Source of the DNA: Henckelia pumila
Taxonomy: Eukaryota > Streptophyta > Magnoliopsida > Lamiales > Gesneriaceae
Reading direction: 5' to 3'
Length of the DNA: 64,000 nucleotides
Assembly (NCBI RefSeq): GCF_033568475.1
Contig: NC_133123.1
Location: 5,890,001-5,954,000 of the forward strand
Positions 13,699 to 25,770 of this stretch are shown piece by piece (position 1 is the stretch's first letter; every line of letters begins with the position of its first letter). The notes under the pieces are model-generated. The model had not been told where the DNA came from. It saw only the letters and a list, made by a program, of their open reading frames with translations, and ran no database searches. Position numbers and translations under genes: made by a program.

Positions 13699-13825
13699 GG
13701 CAGTGTTTGACTGAGTTTATGAAAAGCAATTCTTAGCTTTTTTTAAACAAGATTTCACAAAATTTCAAAATTTTATTAACGAAGAGTTGAAAAGTTTTTT
13801 TTTAAAAGTTCTATCAAACACTACC
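13699..13825. mobile_element. Tourist-like (PIF/Harbinger) MITE, copy 1
   Basis: 127 bp with ends GGCAGTGTTTG and, inverted, GGTAGTGTTTG, flanked on both sides by TTA, the 3-bp target duplication typical of PIF/Harbinger elements. The interior is partly palindromic and noncoding. Related copies are at 52318-52447 and from 57116. Confidence 0.65.
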
Positions 13826-14940
13826 TTAGAATCCCATTTTTCCGTGAAACAAATGAGTTTTTTAATTAATTTTTATCACAAAACACACGTGATACTACTA
13901 TATTGGTCAATTTTATGAGACATGTTTTTTATTTGGAATATACATGAAAAAATATTGTTTTTTATTATAAATATAGACAAAATTAACCCATTTCATGGAT
14001 AGAACAGTGATACCATCTCGTAATAAACCTAATCTTTTTTATCATCGTTTCAATTATTTATTCATATATTTCACTATGAAAAGTAAAGTCGAGAGTGACA
14101 TTTGACCTTTTGGTGGTTCTTTTTCCTAGATTTTGCTTTACATATATACATGAAACTTATCTAGTATTATATTAATTTCACGTGTAAAGATAAATAAGTA
14201 TTTTATTAGGATGTAACTATTATAGATTATATGTTAAAGCATGAAAATGTTGGAGAGAAAATTGAAGGAAATTGGAGATATTTACGGAAATTACCGATTT
14301 TATCCGTAAGATAGGTCAACCCAACTCATATTTATAAAAAAAAAATACTATTTTTGACATAAAAAAATTATAGTATTTTTTCATGAGAGACCAAAATAAA
14401 GGATCCGTCTCGCAAAATTGATCCGTGGATCGTTTTACAATATTTTTGTGATATCGAAATTAATAACAAATATTATTTAAGTGTAAAACGGGACCAAAAA
14501 AAAAACTATTTGTATCATAGGGGACAACCAAACTGTAAATACCATGATTCATAGCATCTCGTCTCTAACAGGTTTGCTGCTCCTGTGGGCAAGAATTGTG
14601 TGGACAACGAGGTCCATTTAATACCACCCTGATTTCAAATGGTAATTGAAATTGTGGCCAAGCTCAAGAGTATCGAAATGAGGTGTCTGGAAATTATAGA
14701 GTATGACAACTCATTGTTTTATTACAACCTTTTAAATTATATATTATATATTAAAAGTATATTATTTTGATTTTAAGAAATTAAAAATATAGATAGATAG
14801 ATTTTATTTGTGCAAAATAGGTTTATGGGTTATCATGTCTTCACTTCTCGAATATGTTCTGGGTATACAAATTGTATAAAATCTTATAATGTCGTGTATG
14901 AAACGACACTTTTCAAATGATAAAAAAAAAAAAAAATTGA
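13826..14940. other. Intergenic, AT-rich, nothing recognised
   Basis: No credible exons, RNA genes or bounded repeats seen. A run of A precedes the hAT-like element at 14949. Confidence 0.5.
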
Positions 14941-14948
14941 ACCATAAA

Positions 14949-15495
14949 CAGTGTTTTAAAAATCTCCGCCTAGGCGGTGGGCGGCGGCATGCCACCTCGA
15001 TTAGTGGCTGGGCGACGCCTCTTGGCGTCACTCGATTAACTGGCCACCTAGGCAGCCTGGGCACCTGTCGCCTAGGCGGTTTAACCATTAATAATAATAA
15101 ATAAAACTTTTAATTTTTTAAAATAAAAAAACAAACTTAAAAAGAAGAGAAAGGACCACAAACTCATAATTAAGAGAGAAGAAACAAAACCAAAAAAAAA
15201 AATGGAAAAAAACAAAGAAAAGCCACCGTGAACTTGTCTTCAATCTTCAACCTTACTGTCTCCCCAACTATTGAGTATTGACTATATTAGTATATATTTT
15301 ACTATATTATTAAAATTTTAAAATAATTTTATACAAAAAACTGGAAAAACATAAGACATAAAAATTATTTTTCATAATAAAACTAATAAATATTCTAAGA
15401 TTTTAATTTTTTAGGTTAAAAAAAACCGTATAGGCGGCTAAGCGCTAAGCGATAGGTCGCCGCCCACCTATCGTCTAGCGCTTTTTAAAACATTG
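14949..15495. mobile_element. hAT-type MITE with GC-rich palindromic ends
   Basis: The left terminus reads CAGTGTTTTAAAAA and the right, reverse-complemented, CAATGTTTTAAAAA; these start with the C-A-R-T-G form usual for hAT. Flanks accataaa (14941-14948) and atcataaa (15496-15503) are an 8-bp target duplication with one mismatch. Inside each terminus lies a GC-rich tract of overlapping C-C-T-A-G-G / G-C-C-G-C-C words, unlike the AT-rich centre. No transposase is encoded. The short open frames across the left arm are by-products of the repeat. Confidence 0.8.
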
Positions 15496-15503
15496 ATCAT
15501 AAA

Positions 15504-15939
15504 TATGTAGTTGGTAATTCGAACGTATAATGTTGGTTAACTATAGTATAATCAAATTGGAGGCTTAGTAGGATGATTAATTCAAAATCCCACCAATTAA
15601 TAAATCTAATCAAATAAAGAATAACTAGGTGGCTTATGTGATTAGTTTATTTCTTCACTAATATGAGATAATATAAATCTTGTTTTGTCTCATATTTGTC
15701 ACACTTTCTTTAATTTACTCTACACGGCAAACAAGAGTTAATTGTAGAGTGAATTGTGAATAAATTTCTAAACTCAAACCTAACTTTTTTATAAATTTCT
15801 ACAATAAAAATTCTTTCTTAAAACTCCCTAGGACCACCAAACTTGTTCAAATCCAATGTTTAATTCTTGTACCCAATTTATGCATTTATGTACTTCATTT
15901 ATGCTATTTTTGTGCTCAATTATGGTACTTGAATCATCC
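15504..15939. other. AT-rich spacer up to the pararetrovirus copy
   Basis: No gene seen. It contains a possible TATA element (near 15670). It could be host DNA or a remnant of the viral leader; nothing in it settles this. Confidence 0.4.
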
Positions 15940-15946
15940 GCAAAAT

Positions 15947-15958
15947 TGGTATCAGAGC
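15947..15958 (+). promoter_or_regulatory. tRNA-iMet primer-binding site of the pararetrovirus copy
   Basis: TGGTATCAGAGC is the exact complement of the plant initiator tRNA-Met 3' end and marks base 1 of caulimovirid genomes by convention. It is shared with many LTR retrotransposons, but no LTR is found upstream and the order of parts downstream is viral. Confidence 0.85.
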
Positions 15959-16139
15959 TTTAGGTTAATTATTCAGACTTTATATTATTCGTTAATTCAT
16001 ACTTTTCTTTGTTGTGGAGAAGATTTTCTACAAAAGATGACTTCAAACGAAGGTTTGAATCAAGAGAATTTTATTCATATAAAATCTTATAAACAAGTTA
16101 ATCTACTCATAATAGATTACTTACAACAGGTTGTGATTA

Positions 16140-17945
16140 ATGCTCTTAATTTTGAAGGGAGTAAGAAAGATGATCTCTAACTCTAAATTTTTAGAGATTA
16201 CCCCAGATTCCTCTAAACTCTCCGGAGATCTTAGAGAAATTCAAAAGACGGTACAATATTACAGCAATCAGCTGTATGAAATACCTCGGAAAATTGAAGA
16301 AATTCTTAAGAAACAAGAAGAAATTCTTGGAACTCTAAAGGATCTTCAAAATAAAATCATAAATCTAGAACACACTTCTGGTTCTAGAAAAGGAAATACA
16401 GGAGGAAGGTTACCACTTTCGTTTGGTACTGAACCGTTGTTAAATCAGAAAGGTAAAACCAAAATGGTTCAAAAACTTTAACTGATGATGAAAGGATGAT
16501 TAATCTTATAAAAGCAGTATCAGAAAAAAAACACTATCTGATGACTACTTTAGAAAGATTAAATCTCGAGGATCTACAAGATCTTGCGGATTCTTTTGCG
16601 AATCTCAAAGTAGTAGATCTAAAAATGAATTCTCCTGAGGGTGAACAACCCATAGGGAATCCCCCAAGATATGTGGTTAAAACAGAAGAACCACGTAGTG
16701 AGTTCCAGGTTGGAGAAAATTCACATCCAGCAGGAACCAGATCAAGAAGGAGTAAAATCCCACTCCATCAAACTCCTTACGGAAAAACTGTTTTAGATCC
16801 AATACATCCTTACGGGATTATGTTAAACCTTGATGTTTTGGACTTCAAAAACAGAGAAGATCTTATAGATGATTGGACGTCAGCTATAGAAATTGCAGCA
16901 GGGACATTAGATCTCAATAAATAAGGATTCATTAAACTTCTAGAAATGAGTCTAATGGGATCTGTCAAGATTGCATGGGAGATGACTATGCCAGATACGA
17001 AGGAATCAATATTAGCAGGAGAATCCCTCTGCGAGATTGGAGAAAGAATGGTCACCCTATTTAAAAGTACAATTCATAGGGGTAGACTATTTCAATAATC
17101 AAGATACAGAGAAAAAGAGAAGATATACTCAAGCTCTGTATAGCCTCGAGTTACATGATATCTGTTTAGTTGATGAATACATTATGTTATTCACCAAATA
17201 CAGATGAAATTCAGGAGTCGAGAAAAATGTAGCTATTCAGCTATTTTTCGCAAAAATGCCATGTTCCTGGAGAGAAATGTTGATTAAAGAATACGTTCCA
17301 GATCATCTTGATACATTGGCAAGACACGCGTCCTTTTTGAAAGGAAAATTGGCAGAATGGTGCCATATGACAGCGTTACAGAAGAACTACAAGAAAATAA
17401 GGGGTATAGATAAACGTACACCTTTATGTTGTAGAGAAAATAATCTTCCAACGATCATTGAAAACAGATCACATGGATTTAAAAGGAAGAAATTCAGAAA
17501 TAATCTCTATAATAAAAGAATGAGAAGTTCTTGGAAACCAAGAACATTTTGGTCCAAACAAAAGGCCAGATCTTATAGATCAGGAAGAAGAAGTGGACCT
17601 ACAAGAACATCCCCAGTAACAAGCTCATCACAAAGCAGGGGAAGAACACCATCAAGAAGAACTTTCAGAATAACTCATACAAGAGCAAGTGAAAGTTTGA
17701 AGGATTGCAACTGCTGGACATGTGGAGCAAGAGGACATATATCTACAAATTGTCCAGAAAACGAGAAAAAAAGAGTTAAACTCTTTGAAGCAACACCAGA
17801 TATGGATGATGCGGTCTCCTTTCAAGATCTAGTCCAAGTATATCAATTTGAGGATATCCCCTCAGATGAAAGCATATACGAAGAAGAGATATTGTTTAGT
17901 CAAGAAGATTCTGATGATGAATCAAAATCAGAATCAGAATAAAGA
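16140..17945 (+). pseudogene. Pararetroviral coiled-coil and coat-protein region (fossil)
   Basis: The first part encodes a heptad-rich coiled coil with E-I-L-K-K-Q-E-E-I-L-like repeats. The middle resembles the caulimovirid capsid core. The end has a basic, Arg/Ser-rich stretch followed by a retroviral-type zinc knuckle (C-W-T-C-G-A-R-G-H, then N-C) and an acidic tail, the usual layout of plant pararetrovirus coat proteins. It is decayed and given only as a part of the element. Confidence 0.8.
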
Positions 17946-18069
17946 AGAAGTGTTTCGGCAGGAAACACATGAAAGTTTGGCTGGATTCTTTAGCCAAACC
18001 ACGATATCTCATAATATGGTCCAAAGCATTATGAAAAAAAATCCAACGTTACAAAAGTACTAGGGATTT

Positions 18070-18700
18070 TTGGCAGGACAAGTAGAAAGAGTCTTAGGCA
18101 ACCTAGGACTTAGACAAAGAAGACATAATTTGATTTACAAAGTATCCAGAAGGGAAATGACAATCCCCATGGAGTTAACAAGTAATCAAATAGAGATGCA
18201 GTTAATTCATTTTGAAGAAGTAAGAGAGGAATTGCAAAAGTTGAAAAGTGAGGTAGCAATGACGATGTCTTGGATTCATATTGGAGCAATCCAAATAATG
18301 ATTAAAGCAACTTTTAAAGAAGGAATAGATTCACCTATATATATCGTAGTATGCGATAAAAGAATGGGGAATATTCAAGATGCTGTCCTGGGTACTATCT
18401 CAAGAAATCTTTGTGCAGGAAAAATTGTAGGAGTTATTTATCCAAGAATAGGCCATATTCTATTACATATCAAAACTTCAAGGAAAAAAGACGAATGAAG
18501 GAAGGTAATAGGTCATATTCTATTACATATCAAATTGCATATGTTCTTTCTAATACTCACCATTCTGAATTATTTATTAAAAATGAGTTCATTGAAATTC
18601 CAGAGATCTTTGGGAAAGTTGCTCATGCGATATACCCAGAAAGAATCGAGTTTTCTTTAATTCAGGAAACAGACATTTAAATTCAAGACAGACCAGTTCT
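18070..18700 (+). pseudogene. Pararetroviral movement-protein region (fossil)
   Basis: Carries the 30K-superfamily movement-protein signature of Caulimoviridae (I-H-I-G-A-I-Q-I followed by G-I-D-S-P-I-Y and a D-x-R segment). Its place after the coat-protein region and before the protease supports Solendovirus/Cavemovirus affinity. Decayed. Confidence 0.75.
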
Positions 18701-19389
18701 ATACAGAGACCTTAAAATAGAACCTCGAAGGTTATCTTTCCAAGGAAACCGAATGACAAGTAGGAGATGGAACAAATCTCTTATTCAAGAAATTCCACCA
18801 GAAGAAAAATAGTTTTCTATAATAGGAAAACTTAGATCTCCAGAAGGATGGAAATAAGTAAAAATAGTATTCGAAATTACAAATCATCGAAACTAGTTCC
18901 ATTGTAACTCGATTTACTATTTGGAACAACAGGAAAAAGGAACTTACCAAGGATTGATAAATATTAGAGAATTGAAAGTTCAAATCTGTGGAATTCCAGG
19001 AAAAGAAGTGGATCAGCTCATTCTTGGCCTAGAGTTTCTGGAGGACCATAAACCATGGAAACGCCTTGAAAAAGGAATAAAGTTCATGGCAAAAGAAAAG
19101 ACTTGGAGGATTTAATAAGAATTCTACGAAATGGAAAACCAAGAGAATTGGATAAAGGACAATCCCTTAATCAGATTCGAAAACTCTGTTTACAAACAGA
19201 GAAAGAAGCAATTGTTGAAATTAGTAAGTCATGAACATGATTTACTAGAACGCATTGAAGAGGTAGAAAGGAGTAACCATACTCTACCTTCTGAAGCCTT
19301 AGGAAGACTAAAGGCGAATAGTCTTAATCGGATTACTGAGTTACAACACATGCTGTTAAAAATGGCAGGGCCATTTAGTAATCCCTTTA

Positions 19390-21420
19390 AAAAATGACAA
19401 CAAGTGCATTCTCCATATACATTCCGATAGGGATGTTGTATGAACAATATAAGACTGAATACTTTGCAGCTTATATTGATTCGGGAGCAGGAATTTGTAC
19501 AGCAAAAGAGGAGTCTTCCCTGAAGAATGTGAAGAAGAATTACCAAAAATTGCTGGACGAGATTTCTCTAGAAGAATTTTAATTCTTTGTAAAGGAATAA
19601 AACAAGCAGATATCCTTATGGGAGGAGCAGGTCAGACACCTTTGTACAAGGTAAAGACACCACCAATCTATTTCCATGATACATGAGCTGATATCCTGTT
19701 GGAAAATAACTTCTTACAAATGTTTAAGAAGTACACACAAGACAATGAGTCAAGAAGGTTTATGTTCACTACAATTTGTGATCATAAAATTATCGTTCAA
19801 ATACTCAAGGTTGCTTTTTATCGACAATTGCTGATAATATTTCGCAGCCAGCGTGGTGATAAAAGACAAATTTTTCACCCAAAAATGAAAGATTCAATAA
19901 AGTTTGGATAAACCATGTTGAAAATAACAACAGAACAAGAACTCCAAATAGAGGATATGGAGCTTCTCAAGGTAACTCTACATCACAGAGATATAGAGTT
20001 AGAAAATAAGGTATCCCTTGAAGATGTCAAAAAGAGGCTCAAAGAAAGTTATAACGAACATCCTTTGGCATGGTGGGATAGAAATGAACTCAAAGTCAGT
20101 CTTACTCTAAAGAAAGACAAAGAGTATGAATTCGTCAGATATAAGTCTATCCCGATGAACTTAACAGATCAAAGGGATATGCGAATGATTATCAAGGAAT
20201 ATTTGGACCTTGGTCTAATCAAAGAAGGAGTTTCACCATATAGCAGCCCAGGATTTCTGGTCATAAATCATGGTGAAATAAAAAAAGGAAAACCCAGGTT
20301 AGTTATTAATTACCAAGGTATTAATAAAATCCTGAAGTTTGATGAGTACTTCATATCCAGTAGAGAACATCTAATTAGTTGTGTACGAAATGCTAGAGTG
20401 TTCTCAAAATTTGATCGTAAGTCTGGATTCTACCAGATAAGAATGGAAGAAGGCATTAAGAAATTCACAGTCTTCTCTACTCCACAAGGACACTATATTT
20501 GGGAAGTTATGCCTATGGAATTGGCTAATGCACCCCAAATATTTCAAAGAAAGATGGATAACCTTTTTAAGGATTATTTCAAATTTATGTTTGCTTATAT
20601 TGATAATATTCTTATAGCATCAAAAAACATCGACGAACATGTTAAACATTTAGAGATTTTCTCTGAAATTTGCAAACAAGAGGGATTGGTCTTATCTGAA
20701 AAGAAAGCAGTCATAGCAACAAGAAAAATTGAATTCCTTGGTATTGAGATTGATGAATCCGGAATAATTCTACAACCCTATATTGTGGAAAAGGTAAAGA
20801 ATTTTCCAGATAAACTCAAAGACGTAAAACAACTCCAGAGTTTTCTTGGAGTAGTTAATTTTGCAGGGATGTTCATTAACAACCTAGCAATGTACAGAAA
20901 GGTGTTCAGTCCTTTGTTAAAAAAGGATGTTAAGTTTATATGGACCGATGACTATACTAAAGGGGTAAACCAATTAAAGGAGATATGTAAGAATCTCCCA
21001 AAAATGGCTATACCCGTAGATGAAAATGATCTGGTGTTATTCACGGATGTCAGTGACGAATGGTGGGCAGCAGTCCTTACCAAGATCACCCCAGATGGAG
21101 AAATACCATGCAGATACTGTAGCGGTCTTTTTTCAAAATCAAAGGCCATCAGATGGCATATCAACGAGAAGGAATTTTATGCAGTTAAAAGGGCTTTCGA
21201 AAAATGGTCATTATTTTTACTTGCTAAAAAATTCACACTCAAGGTTGATAACACCCAGGTAAAAGCTTTCCTAAGAAATAAGATTGAATCTAAACCTGAG
21301 AAAGCTAAGTTATTATGATGGCAAGCATTATGTCAAAATTATATTTTTGACATTGTTATTATTAAATCTCATGAAAATATTCTTGCAGATTTCTTAACAA
21401 GAGATGGAAGGCAGTGACGT
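19390..21420 (+). pseudogene. Pararetroviral protease, reverse transcriptase and RNase H region (fossil)
   Basis: A retropepsin-like patch (D-S-G-A) precedes a long reverse-transcriptase domain with recognisable fingers and palm motifs (K-P-R-L-V-I-N-Y, F-S-K-F-D, F-L-G-I-E-I) and an RNase H domain after it. This is the best-preserved part of the element and the one to use for family placement. No integrase follows. Confidence 0.88.
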
Positions 21421-21559
21421 GGATTCCATCATGAAAATGCAGAGGCAACACAGGGAAACCTTGGGTTGCTTCAAACCGAGTTCAATCAGTTAGCTATTAA
21501 TGTTGAAATGGCCGACAGGTTACAATAAGCTGATCGGATCAAAGTATCTAATCGAATAC

Positions 21560-22700
21560 AGGATGTATGCAGGATCAAACACAATTTTGGGCTGCTATTC
21601 AAGGGCCAATTGTGAAGGCTATAGAGAAACCATTGGTTTCTCATAAACAAGATATGCTAAAACCACTGGTTTTAAAAAAACAAGAAATACAATCACCGAT
21701 TGTGAAACAAGATGTTGAGGGATCTAAAACTCAAGAAACAAGTGTGAATCTATCATCAGTCTTTGATGATTTGGATGAAGCAACAATTGACGAGGATAAC
21801 TCATCAAGTCAACCCTTCGCCTCTGGGGTAAAAAAGAAAGAGATCAATCTTAGGCCCAACACAGACAAGGGCAAATCTAAGATCGATACTAACCCAGCTA
21901 TTATTTCTCCATTTCAGGTTTATCAACAGATGTGGGAGAAATTAAGTACAAGAAGTGAAATTAACCCTAACACTTGCAGGGTTGATGTAGCAGGGATATA
22001 TCCAAGGGTTTGACTAAAAAACAATGTCAATCCTAAGGATGTAAAGCTCTGGTATGAATTTGGGGCTTTGGCCTCAGTTTATACAACGTCACCAAGCTTT
22101 CCGGAGATATCACAGTTACAAAAATGGATTCAGGAAGCAGTCCAAGAAACATGGGCAAATAACGACCATTTGTCCAAAGGAGATGTGCTTGAATTATATT
22201 TCTTTAGTGCAGCTCCAGAACCAACCGGAAAAGGATCACACGAGCCCTTTCATTTCATCAAGCTGAGGAGACCTGACATGAATAATAAAAAAATCATCAA
22301 GGATCCCCTATCTGAAGAAATACCATTAGTGTCCACTTTTGGAGAAGATGAAATTTCAACCAGAAGGGCATGAGGTATTTGGGTTTGTCTCACCGAGATG
22401 GACAAGGTCAAGTTTTCGTTCAAATTTTATCAGAATTCTGTGAACGGAACATTTCTGTTAAACACATTGACAGGAAAAACTACGGCTTTTGCGGAAGAAC
22501 TCTTCGAAAAGAAGAGAACTTTTTGTGGAACAACAAGCTGCCGGGGAGTAAAGAGACTCGCCGAAAATTTTGTAACATGGCTCATATCGAAAGATGGTCA
22601 GAAAACATCTGCCCAGAGTATCCAAACCAGAAGGAGCCAGAATTCGAAAAAAACTTCAGACCCCGAACGGATTGAAAAGAATTTTCCGAGACAAGCAAAG
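21560..22700 (+). pseudogene. Pararetroviral downstream frame, possible transactivator-like region (fossil)
   Basis: A region of coding character lies between RNase H and the viral promoter. Its position is that of the translational transactivator gene (TAV, P6) in Solendovirus and Cavemovirus, but I identify it by position only. It is decayed. Confidence 0.55.
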
Positions 22701-22921
22701 GTGGACAGGGACCACCAACGATGCATTTTTTTAGGGGACCACTGCAAAAGCAGAAGATGCCCCGACAACAATAAAAAAGGCATGTGAGGAAGATAGAGCC
22801 AAAAAAAAAAAAGGACAGCATGTGACTCCTCCACCAAAAGATGCCATCAATAATGGCATAAAAGGACAAGACAAAATAGCTGTAAGATACCCTGAAGTTT
22901 CTTGGTGAAACGAGTGAAAAC

Positions 22922-23010
22922 TCAGCTATAAATACAAGCGTTCAAGGAAGCTGAAGACATCGAGCATTTCCTTCAGTTTTCTTACAAATAAATTGTTGTA
23001 ATATTTCTCT
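22922..23010 (+). promoter_or_regulatory. Pararetroviral pregenomic-RNA TATA box and polyadenylation signal
   Basis: CTATAAATACAAG at about 22926 is followed some 60 bases on by an AATAAA (about 22987) and a T-rich tract. In caulimovirids the pregenomic RNA promoter lies just after the last gene and the polyadenylation signal just after the cap site, as here. Leader-like sequence continues to about 23.46 kb. Confidence 0.6.
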
Positions 23011-23460
23011 TTCTATTGTAATAAATTTTCTGTTTATGTATTTCAAGAACAAAGCTACTATGAGTAGCTAAACAAGTTGTCTTCTTCTCTTCAAAGGAGT
23101 TGATTTATGTAATAATATTATGTCTGAATGATTTTTCTAAAGTTTCTTGTTCTTTCATGCTCATATTTTATAACTAAATTCATATACCATACGCCTTAAG
23201 GTAGAAAATGAATTAAGGCTGTACTAGGTTTCGTTGAAGGAGCTTGTGCAGAAACCATCTGTTGCGACTGCGTGGTTGGAGTATGAGGAGCACTTCGTAA
23301 AACTCGGCAGGTATGACCCGACGACACTATGGTCAAAGAGGTATTTGAATTTAATTCATCTTACGGAAGCATGTTGGACCATAATCCAGAGTATATCGGC
23401 TGGAAACCTTGCGTAACCGATAGTTCTGCTTGGCCTGAACGGGTTCGATAGGTAAAACAA

Positions 23461-24150
23461 TGCCACGTACAAATGATTAAATGCTAAACACTTTGTTAAG
23501 ACAAATTTGGAAACGAAGTTGAAACAAAGAAATTTGAGTGTAGGGAGTTAAGAGAAAGAAATGTTTGGATTTGGAGATTTTAAAATAATTTGCCCTTAAT
23601 TGTATAGAGATTCAAACTCTATGTACAAAGTCCAAATTTCAAAAAACACTCTTAAAATATTACTTTATCCGTCATAATTATATAGTTTTTTTTTTCTCTT
23701 TTTTTTTTCTTTTTTCTTTTTTCAATTTATCATGCACTTCTATGAATTCCAACAATATTCAATGTTGAGAAGAAACTTGAAGAATGGCAGAAATCTGATG
23801 CAATATCGAATGCCTAGTTCCTCTTTATGAATTTATCCGAATTCATGTTTTGAATGATGGATTTCAATCCGTCGATAGATCTCCGCACATAATCTATCAT
23901 CATATTAGTATATTACGCGTCTTCAAAGTTTATAAACAATTAATTCTACATGAAATTTTCCGTTCTATATATTTGATACAATTTACACTAATAAACAATA
24001 TATCCTACATAGTTGGGATACGAGTATAAGAGGAGGCACGTTAACATCCCAAAACTTGTACAATTTAATATATATTTGTAATTGGTTTTAAATTATGTAA
24101 TATATATAATAAATATTTCATTATATCCTATCAATAATTCCAAATAACCC

Positions 24151-24198
<48 letters not shown>

Positions 24199-24594
24199 GT
24201 ATCGTGAGCCACAGTCCTTGCAAGCTAGCGAAGAAATGAGTTGATAAACGAAAGAGACAACCTATCTGCCTGTTTTGATAGGTAAAGTTTCTTTTCCATA
24301 ATTTTAATATGTGACAATAAATGCTCTCACACACAATACAAGGCCCATTCCCTTATTTTAATAATATATAATATATAATAACAATAATAATGAATGTTGT
24401 CCTCTGTATAAATTATAACCAAACGAAGTCGGCAGCTTTGTCAAGTTCACGTTTCGAATTGATCTCCTTAATTGCCCCATCCTAAAGTCGATTGGTCGAA
24501 GGTAAAATTCAACGAGGGGCAAACAATAATCAAAGAAATTAATTACATTTGGCCCTACTAGTTTGGCAGATCATTTTCCTCGTGTTTAATTAAT
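23461..24594. other. Intergenic, AT-rich, no gene seen
   Basis: Holds an (AT)n microsatellite (about 24154-24194) and a T-rich tract at 23685-23725. No exons or RNA genes recognised. Confidence 0.55.
24154..24194. repeat. (AT)n microsatellite
   Basis: About 20 uninterrupted TA dinucleotides. Confidence 0.95.
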
Positions 24595-24599
24595 ACTAG

Positions 24600-24940
24600 T
24601 GTGACATCCGGAGCCAAAAAATTCTAGGGCGGTACATGGTCCGCAATATGGGTGGTTAATACCTGAAAGATGGAAACCCCACCAAAGAATGGGCGACGGG
24701 TGACATGAATGAACCGATCCCACACCGGAATGAGAGGTACAAAAGATTTGATATGTACAACTCATATTAAGAAGGTGCATCTTCTTTTCGTGAGCTCATC
24801 ACATAAGAACTTCAAAGTTAAGCGTTCTTGACTTGGGGCAATTAAAGAATGGGTGACCCCCTGGAAAGTTTTCCAGGGTGCGTGTGAGTGAGGACATAAG
24901 CACGCTGAAAAAATACGTCTTGATACAGTGTGGCGTTACA
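24600..24940 (+). mobile_element. Solo LTR of a Cassandra-type TRIM carrying 5S rRNA-like sequence
   Basis: A 341-bp unit starts TGTGACATCC and ends GGCGTTACA, flanked on both sides by the perfect 5-bp duplication ACTAG (24595-24599, 24941-24945). From about 24795 to 24880 it resembles the 3' half of plant 5S rRNA: GTTAAGCG, a CTTG step, then ATGGGTGACC followed by CCTGG. This is the region of the internal Pol III promoter that marks Cassandra LTRs. No internal domain or second LTR is next to it, so it is a solo LTR left by recombination. The short reverse open frame here is not a gene. Confidence 0.85.
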
Positions 24941-24945
24941 ACTAG

Positions 24946-25762
24946 CCACTAAGCATACACATTGCGTGTGTGAATCATAATATATAAATATAATGTATTG
25001 TTTATTTAATGTTTTTTAAAATTTTAAAGTACTTAGTTTATCCTTATTTTTTGTGCTGTGAATTTTTTGCCAAATTTATTAAAAATTTAGTTGTTGTAGA
25101 AATTCAGTTGCAAAAAAAATTGACGAGAAGCGAAATGATAAAAAAAGTGATAAGAGAAAAAGGTGGGAGAAGTGAGTAAGAGGTGGAATTGGAAAAAGAG
25201 TGCAGTGGTATAACTATAAAAGAAACAAATTGGAAAAAATCACCATGACACCAAAAAAATAGTTTGTATATGTCTCTCACATTTAATAAAATAGTAAAGA
25301 TATAAAGTGGTTAAATTTAAAATTGTACTTTTAAAAGGGATTAATATTCTAGAAGTTTGTCAAATTATGAAAGTATATGGTGTGAAACAGTCTCATTAAT
25401 TTATATTAATTAGACGGATCTACATGACCTAGATTACAATAATAAACAATACTTTGACATAAAAAATAATATTTTTTATAGGTAAAATTAAATAGGATAT
25501 TTGTTTCACAAAATTAATACGTGACGAGTTTTAGTGAAAATAATGACTATTTTGTGGAAAGCAGGCTTCGCACAACAACGACAACAACAACAACGACAAC
25601 AACTATTGCTAATGCTTAAAATAATATATTTCGACTCCTGATAATATTGTGCGATCGAAAATCGAAAACTTTTAAAAAATTTAAACGTCCATTATAATGA
25701 ATTTAAGTCTGTTTTATTTTTTGTATGAGAGTTACAAACTTATAAAGACAACAAGGAACATA
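24946..25762. other. Intergenic, AT-rich, with an ACAACAACG simple repeat
   Basis: No genes seen. A short imperfect (ACA/ACG)n tract lies at 25570-25605. Confidence 0.5.
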
Positions 25763-25770
25763 AACACAAT

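Larger units (their letters stand above)
15940..23460 (+). mobile_element. Endogenous Caulimoviridae copy, Solendovirus/Cavemovirus-like, decayed
   Basis: About 7.5 kb in one orientation, close to the unit genome length of plant pararetroviruses. It begins beside a 12-base primer-binding site complementary to initiator methionine tRNA (15947-15958). Next come a coiled-coil plus coat-protein region with a CCHC zinc knuckle, a movement-protein region, an aspartic protease, reverse transcriptase with RNase H, a further open-frame region, and then a TATA box, a polyadenylation signal and leader-like sequence. Coat protein before movement protein, with a separate polymerase and a downstream frame, is the order of Solendovirus and Cavemovirus, not of Badnavirus or Petuvirus. 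There is no integrase and no LTR pair. The copy is broken, with roughly a dozen interruptions, so it is an old fossil. The left edge is good to about ten bases if the primer site marks it; the right edge is uncertain by 100-300 bases. Confidence 0.85.

Noticed and set aside
14804-15104. Arg/Pro-rich and Gly-rich frames over the hAT MITE
   Set aside because: Explained by translation of the GC-rich palindromic arm and flank.
15940-23460. Ty3/gypsy or copia LTR retrotransposon
   Set aside because: The tRNA-Met site is shared, but there are no paired LTRs or integrase, and a movement-protein signature is present.
24795-24880. 5S rRNA gene
   Set aside because: Only the 3' half resembles 5S, and it lies inside a TG...CA unit with a 5-bp target duplication, so it is a Cassandra-type LTR.
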